From JAEHDI01 sp035455185 (lineage in GTDB: Bacteria; Acidobacteriota; Terriglobia; Bryobacterales; Bryobacteraceae), in contig DATIFQ010000247.1 of the NCBI GenBank assembly GCA_035455185.1, positions 1 to 21,144 of the forward strand: DNA of 21,144 nt, given 5' to 3'. The position numbers and the translations under genes are program-made. The notes under the pieces were generated by a model. It saw only the letters and a program-made list of their open reading frames with translations, was not told the origin of the DNA and ran no database searches. Each line of letters starts with the position of its first letter. The first letter of the stretch is position 1. Below are positions 14,801 through 21,144 of this stretch, one piece after another.

Positions 14801-15251
14801 TTTTTTCCCGCCACGGCTTGAGGTCGTGGTCGAGGAGCAGAATCCGAATCGTTTCCCTTCCCACGCGTGGAACCAGCCGCCGTTTTACGGCTTCCTGCGC
14901 AACCAGTCGCACGGTCCAGCGGGCGCGGCCTTCGGGCGGGTCGCTGCACACCATGGCGATGATCCGCTGCTTCTGGCTGTGTTCCAGCACAGCCGCCGCG
15001 CCGGGGCGCGGCTTGTCATAGAGAGCGGGTTCAAGACCTCCCTGTTGGTAACGATGGCCGACCTTCCGAATGGCCTGCGGAGTGAGTGGGACCACGCTGG
15101 AAATCCGCGGCGCACTGACACCCTTGGCCAACTGCAGGAGGGCCAGGGCTCGCAGGACGACACGGACCTGCTGTAGGCCGCCGCTCAACAGCTTCGTCAG
15201 TTCGTCTTGGTCCCTCGGTTTGACTTTGATACTCAGGGATGGGCGTCCCAT
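14733..15251 (-). CDS. IS630 transposase, N-terminal DNA-binding part
   Basis: Starts at ATG 15251 (MGRPSLSIKV); an upstream in-frame TTG at 15269 is less likely. It contains helix-turn-helix units (LRALALLQLAKGVSAPRISS, LTPQAIRKVGHRYQQGG) and the linker LVPRVGRETIRILLLDHDLKPWREK typical of IS630 proteins. After the A7 tract at 14800-14806 this frame becomes meaningless (NVVRGRTQ and onward) while the catalytic part continues in the other frame. Losing one A would fuse the two into a transposase of about 370 aa. Programmed frameshifting, RNA-polymerase slippage or a mutation are all possible. Confidence 0.85.
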   Translation of the reverse strand: MGRPSLSIKVKPRDQDELTKLLSGGLQQVRVVLRALALLQLAKGVSAPRISSVVPLTPQAIRKVGHRYQQGGLEPALYDKPRPGAAAVLEHSQKQRIIAMVCSDPPEGRARWTVRLVAQEAVKRRLVPRVGRETIRILLLDHDLKPWREKNVVRGRTQRRVHRQDGGRAGDV

Positions 15252-15332
15252 ACCCCAAGTATGCGCCAAAACATTTCGAATTGGAATTGTTTTTTAGAGC
15301 TTTTTCATGCGGTCAAAGACCTAGCTCCTTTT

Positions 15333-17444
15333 CTACCTAGGAGCCAGCGTCACCAGCGCCAGCGTGTATGTCTGCAAGCGCGGCACGGTGAAGGTGATGC
15401 GGTCTTCCTTCGCCACGAAATTCACTTGACGGTCTTCGCCCCCATCGGGCGACATCAGCGTCACCTTGGACGCCTTCTTCCCTTGAGGGATACGCACACT
15501 CACCTCGATATTGCTCACCGACGGTGTTTTCACCCTGCCGTAGTTGACAAGGTGAATCAGTAATTCTCCGGCCGGTTTCTGCTCCATCAGTTCCGCCACC
15601 ACGTTTGGCGGCGCCTTGACCTCGAGTGACATACGGGCCCCCGCCGCCCACTGCACGGCATCGATCAGGTCCTTCGCGTTCTCCGGCAGCTTCCAGTACT
15701 GGCTGGTCATACGGGCTCCTGGTGGCTTCGGTATCGAGGGTTTGACATCCGAAATGTAGACGACCCGCCCCTTCCCGGCCTGGTTCCGAACCGGAGGCGT
15801 CTCCTGCACTGCCACCTGGCCTCTCCTGACCAGCCTGGGGGATTCAGCGTGGAAAAGATCCTGCAAGCCGAATGCGGGCCTCCGCAGGCGCCACTCCGTG
15901 AACAACGTCGAGAGCTCCGTGGCCACCAGGCCTCCACCCTGCTCGACGAACTTCCGGATCACGTCCAGCTTTTCGTCATTCAGGCACTCCTGGTCGGCCA
16001 GGACAAGGACACGGTACTTCGACAGATCCTTCAGATGGTCGTCGAAGATGAGGTCGAATGGAATCCTGGCCTGAATAAGCGCCTGCTCGAACAACATCGT
16101 GCTGACGGCGGGGCGGTCGTTGTTGTACCCCATGCTGGCGTAAGAGTGGAGCACCGCAACGTCGGCGATGTTGTCCACGTCCCTGTAATGATCGAAGTTT
16201 CGGCGGTAGAAGTTGATGTAGTCCCGCTGATCTTGCGGCAGGTCGTAGCCTGCCAGGGTGCCGCCAACGTCGCCCAGGCACTGCCGGTTAAACGCCATCG
16301 ATTCGGCAAGCTGAAGCGTGCTTCCACCCCCACCCCCGTTGGCAACGAACAGCGTGTTCTTCAGAATGCTAGCCATCTTGAACGTTCTAATCTTGCTGAC
16401 AAGGATCCCGTCCTCGGTGACACCTGCCGGATCGCCCTCTTCCGTCCACACGGCGTCCATGTGGGCAAGCAGGCGCGGGTAATCCACGCCCTGCTCCCAG
16501 ATCGTGTTGCGCCCCGAAATGCCCGAGTGCGGGTTGGTCTCTACCGCAACCTCCGGGTTAAGTGTGCGAAGCAGTTCTTCGAGTTCCGCGTAGTAAGCCG
16601 TCAACTGGACGCAACGAAAGTCGGTCCATTCCTGGAAGAGCGGATCGTTGATCGCCGTCAGCGGGCGGTCATACCTCGGGGGAAGCATGTACCGGACCTC
16701 CGAAAACCCGAACCTCTGCTTCAACTGTTCCGGCGAGTACTTGGTCTGGAGGAACTTCCGAAAGTCATCGATCGCCATCGGATGCTGAAAAATGGGAGGC
16801 TCGGCCTGCATACTTGTGTTGTCGAAATGGATCAGGTCTGCCTTGAACTCCTTTTCCGCGATGGTGAGGACCCGTTTCATGTACTCGCGGTATTCGGGGT
16901 GCATGAAATAGACCCGTTTACGAAAGGTTTGGTCGTCATAGAAGACAGGCCGCCCGAGGAAATCGGGCACAAACCACTTCTCGGCCTGCGGCTTTTCGGC
17001 CAGGAATGTCTCGTAGGCGATGGTGCTGCCCACGTACACCCCCACGCGCATCCCGTACTTATGCACGAGGGCAGCGGTCTGCTTGGCCTTCTCCATGTGG
17101 TCCTTCTCGGCCTCAAGCCCAAAGCCCTTGTAGAAGTGGAGAATCACCAGGGTCACCCCGATGTCCTTCAGCTTGCGGATGGCTTCCTCGGAGTCTCCCT
17201 TTATGTATTCTTCCTCCTGCCCCACCGGGCTCCCGCCACGCCGGCGCTGGAAGATCGGCATGCTGTCGTGGTTCGACACCATGACCAGAGGGGTGGTGTG
17301 GAGCCAGGAAGGCCGGGAGGCGCTTACTTGTTTCTTCGGCGCGACCGGTTCCGGCCGCGTCATACACGATGCGAGAGTGAACACTACGGCGAGCAACAGA
17401 GCAACACACCCAAAGGTGCAAATCAGACGCCGTTCCATAATCAT
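15333..17444 (-). CDS. Putative glycoside-hydrolase-like lipoprotein (GHL6/GH42-like), copy B
   Basis: About 703 aa. Residues 1-27 form a lipoprotein signal with lipobox LASC (C27). A TIM-barrel-like region follows (about 45-430), with HFYKGFGLEAEKDHMEKA, GMRVGVYVGSTIAYETFL, HFDNTSMQAEPPIFQHPMA, ETNPHSGISGRNTIWEQ and VWTEEGDPAG. Next is a flavodoxin-like beta-galactosidase-trimerisation-type domain (about 430-540; LFEQALIQARIPFDLIFDD, YRVLVLADQECLNDEKLDVI, GGGLVATE) and a C-terminal beta domain. The acidic residues of FDNTS and WTEEG are conserved in the neighbouring paralogue and are candidates for catalysis. Substrate is unknown; likely a membrane-anchored polysaccharide-processing enzyme. 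ATG 17444 overlaps the upstream stop (TGATG); ATG 17438 and GTG 17447 are alternatives. Confidence 0.75.
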   Translation of the reverse strand: MIMERRLICTFGCVALLLAVVFTLASCMTRPEPVAPKKQVSASRPSWLHTTPLVMVSNHDSMPIFQRRRGGSPVGQEEEYIKGDSEEAIRKLKDIGVTLVILHFYKGFGLEAEKDHMEKAKQTAALVHKYGMRVGVYVGSTIAYETFLAEKPQAEKWFVPDFLGRPVFYDDQTFRKRVYFMHPEYREYMKRVLTIAEKEFKADLIHFDNTSMQAEPPIFQHPMAIDDFRKFLQTKYSPEQLKQRFGFSEVRYMLPPRYDRPLTAINDPLFQEWTDFRCVQLTAYYAELEELLRTLNPEVAVETNPHSGISGRNTIWEQGVDYPRLLAHMDAVWTEEGDPAGVTEDGILVSKIRTFKMASILKNTLFVANGGGGGSTLQLAESMAFNRQCLGDVGGTLAGYDLPQDQRDYINFYRRNFDHYRDVDNIADVAVLHSYASMGYNNDRPAVSTMLFEQALIQARIPFDLIFDDHLKDLSKYRVLVLADQECLNDEKLDVIRKFVEQGGGLVATELSTLFTEWRLRRPAFGLQDLFHAESPRLVRRGQVAVQETPPVRNQAGKGRVVYISDVKPSIPKPPGARMTSQYWKLPENAKDLIDAVQWAAGARMSLEVKAPPNVVAELMEQKPAGELLIHLVNYGRVKTPSVSNIEVSVRIPQGKKASKVTLMSPDGGEDRQVNFVAKEDRITFTVPRLQTYTLALVTLAPR

Positions 17445-19543
17445 CACCCCAGATTGATTACCACGAGACTGTACGTACTTAGCCTCGGCACAGTGAACTC
17501 CGCGCGCTGGCCTTTCAGCCTGGGCGCAATGGTCAAAGACTTGTCTTCATCCGGTGAGCGCAGCGAGATTCGCTCTACCTTTTTCCCGTCCGGGATCTGT
17601 ACGCTGACCACAACGCCGTTGACGACGGGATGCCGGAGCGCATCGTAGTTGATCAGATGAACAACCATCGCGCCGGTCTTCTCCTGGCGCAGCAGTTCGG
17701 CGGTGACGGTGGGCGGCGCCTTCACGTCGAGAGAGAGGTTGCCGCCCGCGGCCCACCTGACGGCGGCGATCAACTCCTCCGCATTGACCGGAAGCTTCCA
17801 ATACTCGCTGGTCATCGATACGGAGGGAGGCTTCAGCATGGCCGGCTTCACTTCCGGGATATAGACCACGCGACCGTTGCCTGCCTGCCCCTTGACCGCG
17901 GGGCCCTTCATGATCGCATCCGGCGTAGCCCCTTCTTCCAATGGCGGCGCGCTAACTCTGAACAGTTCCTTGAGCCCGAAGTCGGGCCGCCTTCGCCGCC
18001 ATTCCGTGTAAAGAGAACTATGCTCGGTCGCCACAAGACCGCCGCCCCGGCTCACGAACTTGCGGATCAGATCTAGTTCCGCGTCGCTGAGACACTCCTG
18101 GTCCGGCAGCACCAGGACGCGATATTTGCCAAGATCGTTTAGTTGCTGGTCGAAGATGATATCGAAGGGCGCTTTCGCCTGAATGAGGGCCTGCTCAAAG
18201 AGCATGGCGCTCTGCCAGGGCCGGTCGTTGTTGAACGCCATGCTGGCGTGAGACTGAAGCACGGCGACGTCCGCGACATTGTCTACATCGCGAAAATGCT
18301 GGAAGTTGTCAATGAAAAACCTGATGTACTTACGCTGATCCTCGGGCAACTGGTAACCGGCGAGCGCTCCACCCACCATCCCCAGGCTCTGGCGGTTGTA
18401 GGCCATGGACTCAGCCATCTGAATCTTGCCGCCGCGTGTCCCCGCGGTGTAAGTGATGACTCGTTTCTTCAAGCTGGTGGCCATCTTGTAGGTTCGGATC
18501 TTGGAGACCAGGATGCCGTCCGGAGTGACGGTGGCCTCATTGCCCTCCTCCGTCCAGACGATGTCCATGTGGGGCAGGAAGGTCGGGTAGTCGACACCCT
18601 GCTCCCAGACCGTGTTTCGCCCGGAGATTCCGGAATGAGGGTTGGTGGCGATGGCTGCGTTCGGATTCATGTGGCGAATGTGCCGGGCCAGCTCCGCATA
18701 GTAGCTGCTGAGCTGGTAGCAGCGGAAATCAGCCCATTCCTGAAACAGAGGATCGTTGATGGCTCGCAACGGCCGGTCATAGCGCGGCGGCAGGACGTAC
18801 CGCATGTTCGAGAAGCCGAACCGTTTGACGAGGGCTTCCTGCGGGTATCGGCTTTGGAGCCAGTTGCGAAAATCCTGCACTGCCATCGGGTGTTCGAAGA
18901 TGGGCGGCTGCGCCTGCATGCTGGTATTGTCGAAGTCGATCTCGTCGACCTTGTAGTCTTCCACGGCCAGCCGCAAGACACGTTTCATGTATTCGCGGTA
19001 CCCCGGATGCATGAAATAGACTCTCTTGCGAAATGTCTGGTCGTCATAGAAGACCGGCCTGCCCAGAAAGTCTGGAACGAACCAGTCTTCTGCTTTTGGG
19101 TTCTCCGCGAGGAATGTCTCGTAGGCGACAGTGCTGCCAATATACACTCCGGCACGGACGCCGTACTTCTTGAGCAAAGCTATGTACTTCCGTGTGTCTT
19201 CGAGATGCTCTTTTTCGGCCTGCAAGCCGAAACCCTTGTAGAAATGGGTGATCGCGAGATTCACTCCCAGATCTTTGAGCCTCTTGACGGCATCCTCGGT
19301 CATCTCCTTGCGATATTCTTCTTCCTGAGAGGTTGAGCTGCCGCCTACGCGCCGGCGAAAGATAGGCATGCTGTCCCAGTTGCCTACCACAACCAGCGGT
19401 TCGTCATTCACCCAGCCGGGGGTCATGAGGGACGCCGATTTTTCGGGCGCGACGGCCTCAGTCTTCGGCCGGGGTCGGGAACACCCGCAAACAAAGAGCC
19501 CCAACTCAAGCAGAACCGTAAGCGAACAACAGCTCTTACACAT
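17444..19543 (-). CDS. Putative glycoside-hydrolase-like lipoprotein (GHL6/GH42-like), copy A
   Basis: A 699-aa paralogue homologous over its whole length to the next gene, with long nearly identical blocks such as WFVPDFLGRPVFYDDQTF and RVYFMHPGYREYMKRVL. The N-terminus MCKSCCSLTVLLELGLFVCG is followed by C21, an acceptable lipobox (VCGC). The same three-part layout is present: a TIM-barrel-like domain with IDFDNTSMQAQPPIFEHPMA and VWTEEGNEA, a beta-galactosidase trimerisation-like domain (LFEQALIQAKAPFDIIFDQQ), and a C-terminal beta domain ending LSTYSLVVINLG. AGGAGG lies 12 bases before ATG 19543. The pair is co-translated. I infer a surface or periplasmic carbohydrate-active role; the exact activity cannot be read from sequence. 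Confidence 0.75.
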   Translation of the reverse strand: MCKSCCSLTVLLELGLFVCGCSRPRPKTEAVAPEKSASLMTPGWVNDEPLVVVGNWDSMPIFRRRVGGSSTSQEEEYRKEMTEDAVKRLKDLGVNLAITHFYKGFGLQAEKEHLEDTRKYIALLKKYGVRAGVYIGSTVAYETFLAENPKAEDWFVPDFLGRPVFYDDQTFRKRVYFMHPGYREYMKRVLRLAVEDYKVDEIDFDNTSMQAQPPIFEHPMAVQDFRNWLQSRYPQEALVKRFGFSNMRYVLPPRYDRPLRAINDPLFQEWADFRCYQLSSYYAELARHIRHMNPNAAIATNPHSGISGRNTVWEQGVDYPTFLPHMDIVWTEEGNEATVTPDGILVSKIRTYKMATSLKKRVITYTAGTRGGKIQMAESMAYNRQSLGMVGGALAGYQLPEDQRKYIRFFIDNFQHFRDVDNVADVAVLQSHASMAFNNDRPWQSAMLFEQALIQAKAPFDIIFDQQLNDLGKYRVLVLPDQECLSDAELDLIRKFVSRGGGLVATEHSSLYTEWRRRRPDFGLKELFRVSAPPLEEGATPDAIMKGPAVKGQAGNGRVVYIPEVKPAMLKPPSVSMTSEYWKLPVNAEELIAAVRWAAGGNLSLDVKAPPTVTAELLRQEKTGAMVVHLINYDALRHPVVNGVVVSVQIPDGKKVERISLRSPDEDKSLTIAPRLKGQRAEFTVPRLSTYSLVVINLG

Positions 19544-19563
19544 AAGCCAGGATTTCCTCCTAC

Positions 19564-19824
19564 ACCGGCCTTCCAGCCGACATTAAGCTACCACAATCGG
19601 CCTGTCTTGGAGCCGTTGAATCTCCAAGGTCTCCATCAGCCCCGCATGCGGAAAGGGCCGGTGAGACAAAGGTCCCCGGCGGCGTTGCCACGCGAGTCAA
19701 GGGCTCCCTGGTCACGTTCCCAGGCTGAACGCCGGCAGGATCGAGTCCTCTCCGCTGCGACTCGATTCTGAGAGGTTGCACAACGCTGACCGGGATCGAC
19801 GCAGCGCCCTTCCTCGATCACGGC
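19564..19824. other. Intergenic stretch upstream of the glycosidase-like pair
   Basis: Short overlapping frames exist on the minus strand, but none has a ribosome site or recognisable family. The region should contain the promoter for the 17444-19543 gene. I see no convincing -35/-10 pair, so that promoter remains unplaced. Confidence 0.35.
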
Positions 19825-20856
19825 CTACTCAGAAACAGGCGCGCCAAAAACACTCCACCGGCTAGGCCTCGATGGACGTTGAATAGAAAAAGATCCTAGC
19901 CGCTCTGGACCGTGCGAGAACCGGAACCTCTTGCCGCAGGGTCGGCAGGCTTGGGAAATCCTTTTCACTGTGGCTCTGGCTACCGACTGGGCCTCATCCT
20001 GAAGAAGATCCCATGGGTTCACTCGCAGAACTATCTGGCACAGGGGGATGACGTTCAACCCCAGCGCTGGACGGCTGGGGCCAGCCCGGGCGCCGCAGTC
20101 ATGGTGTAAACGGCACTCATTCCCGCCGTGGCTGTCTGGCCGACGTTGCTGAGAGGGTGAAGTTCGTGAATCGTCCGTGGCCGTGAAACTCGTGAACCCG
20201 AAAGCCGAATAGGTGCTGCCGCATCCGTAATTAAATCCCACGCCCGGACTACCCGTGGCGAAAGTAGTATCCGTCGCCGTCGCAATCAGGACATCGTTGA
20301 TGTAAGCATTGATCATACTACCGACAATAGTTGCCTTTACCACGTCGCCGTTGGCCACTCCGATCCCGCTCACGCCCCCGCACACCGCAGGATATGAACA
20401 ACGTCCTCCCAGGTAGGTAAAACTGGCCAGCGGGCCGTTCCAGCGTACAATCTGCACGTAAGCCATGGAGTTGTTCGGGGTTCGAAACAAGATCTCATAG
20501 CCGGTGGTGCTGTGCGCCGAAATGGAAGTCCGAAGCCGAAGTTCTACCTCTTGGTAGTAGCTGTTCGATGCACCCACGCTGTAAACCGTTGCTGTTACTG
20601 TCTGAGTCGGCCTCCAATTCCCAGCCAAAATCGCCGTCGGATCAGAGTATTTCACTGACGACGGTCCGACGCCGCCGACGAATCCTGGAGTTGTCTGCAC
20701 GTTGTTCCAATCTAGCCCAACCGTGCCCCCATTGATCCACATGCCGCCCTCAGAAATGGGATTCTCCGTACGGGGGAAGTTGGTGGTGTAGGTTCGCGCA
20801 GAGGCAGAAAGGGAAAGCAGACCAGTGGTCAGAATGAACCGGAAGACATTGCGCAT
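19825..20856 (-). CDS. Secreted beta-sandwich (LamG/DUF1080-like) protein, tail probably frameshifted
   Basis: Starts at ATG 20856 with a signal peptide (MRNVFRFILTTGLLSLSASA); GGAGGAGA lies just upstream, and the longer start at 20946 would bury this signal. Residues 21 to about 228 are rich in alternating hydrophobic/polar strands (EVELRLRTSISAHSTTGYEI, VQIVRWNGPLASFTYLGG, VVKATIVGSMINAYINDVLI), like concanavalin/LamG-type carbohydrate-binding folds. After FTATDDSR (near 20165) the frame becomes arginine-rich and unlike a protein. Other frames there read NFTLSAT and then GQTATAGMSAVYTMTAAPG, resembling the Ig-like tails common on such proteins. So the last 115 or so residues are probably out of frame. 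It lies upstream of two carbohydrate-enzyme-like genes on the same strand. Confidence 0.55.
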   Translation of the reverse strand: MRNVFRFILTTGLLSLSASARTYTTNFPRTENPISEGGMWINGGTVGLDWNNVQTTPGFVGGVGPSSVKYSDPTAILAGNWRPTQTVTATVYSVGASNSYYQEVELRLRTSISAHSTTGYEILFRTPNNSMAYVQIVRWNGPLASFTYLGGRCSYPAVCGGVSGIGVANGDVVKATIVGSMINAYINDVLIATATDTTFATGSPGVGFNYGCGSTYSAFGFTSFTATDDSRTSPSQQRRPDSHGGNECRLHHDCGARAGPSRPALGLNVIPLCQIVLRVNPWDLLQDEAQSVARATVKRISQACRPCGKRFRFSHGPERLGSFSIQRPSRPSRWSVFGAPVSE

Positions 20857-20951
20857 GGGCGGATTTCTCCTCCGGCTGCACAGCACCTCATGGATCAGGT
20901 CCATGCTCTGTTTTACCCAGGATTTCCCCACTGGCTGCCTGGCCACGGTCG

Positions 20952-20957
20952 ATTATA
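20952..20957 (-). promoter_or_regulatory. Candidate -10 element (TATAAT)
   Basis: A perfect TATAAT on the minus strand about 95 bases before the start of the secreted beta-sandwich protein, in the context GGGTATATAATCG. No good -35 hexamer at 16-18 bases was found, so the assignment is tentative. Confidence 0.35.
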
Positions 20958-21144
20958 TACCCAGCGGCCTCCGTCCCCGATGCCAGCGCTCATTCTGCGG
21001 GTCATTACGGCCTGGAAAGCCGCTCCATAACTCGGATTAGTACGATCTCGGTGCGGTCGAGGAGGACCTGTGGTTCGGCAGCTTCCCCCCGATTCGCCCC
21101 AAGAACCCTCAACGGTCAGGGGAGGCACGGTCGCCGAACGTCCG
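20958..21144. other. Window edge, no gene recognised
   Basis: Only short overlapping frames without family features are present here. The region lies upstream of the candidate -10 element at 20952-20957. The next gene beyond the window cannot be inferred. Confidence 0.35.

Larger units (their letters stand above)
14126..15321 (-). mobile_element. Complete IS630-family insertion sequence
   Basis: The element is 1196 bp, bounded by TA at 14124-14125 and 15322-15323, the TA target duplication typical of IS630/Tc1-mariner elements. Terminal inverted repeats read inward as GGTCTATGACCGTTTGAAAGA (left) and GGTCTTTGACCGCATGAAAAA (right), matching at 17 of 21 positions. It encodes one transposase in two frames, and the transposase stop lies inside the left repeat. 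It abuts the truncated group II intron on one side and the end of a glycosidase-like gene on the other. Confidence 0.9.

Overview
The window is about 21 kb of GC-rich bacterial DNA. Almost every convincing gene lies on the minus strand. A kdp cluster carrying its own outer-membrane beta-barrel gene, tandem lipoprotein glycosidase-like genes and a secreted lectin-like protein suggest a Gram-negative soil bacterium. My best guess is Acidobacteriota (Solibacter/Bryobacter-like). That is an inference from gene content; no rRNA or marker gene is present.

Region 1 (about 12250 down to 889, minus strand) is a complete and heavily rearranged Kdp high-affinity potassium uptake locus. In transcription order it holds: a candidate KdpE-type operator; a 70-aa single-span membrane protein; a membrane histidine kinase equal to only the C-terminal half of KdpD; the response regulator KdpE; a second, very E. 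coli-like KdpE box; a small universal-stress-like protein; a 27-aa membrane micropeptide; kdpF; kdpA; kdpB; kdpC; an outer-membrane porin; and two tandem, diverged copies of the N-terminal (cytoplasmic sensor plus USP) half of KdpD. Most junctions overlap or are a few bases apart. KdpD is therefore split into a kinase at the front of the locus and two sensor modules at its far end.

Region 2 (1-843) holds an XRE/HigA-like regulator broken by two compensating frameshifts, then about 500 bp without a recognisable gene.

Region 3 (about 12698-15321) is mobile DNA. It has the 3' part of a group II intron (frameshifted reverse transcriptase, domain V and VI) cut off on its 5' side exactly at the TA boundary of a complete 1196-bp IS630-family element. 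The IS630 transposase is itself split in two frames at an A7 run.

Region 4 (15333-21144) holds two tandem paralogous lipoproteins with a GH42-like/GHL6 glycoside-hydrolase architecture, joined by a TGATG overlap. Upstream of them is a secreted beta-sandwich (LamG/DUF1080-like) protein whose C-terminal tail appears frameshifted.

The most interesting part is the Kdp locus. A split and duplicated sensor, an operon-encoded porin, extra small membrane peptides and two recognisable operators suggest a potassium-uptake system that coordinates outer- and inner-membrane K+ entry and may have separable sensor inputs.
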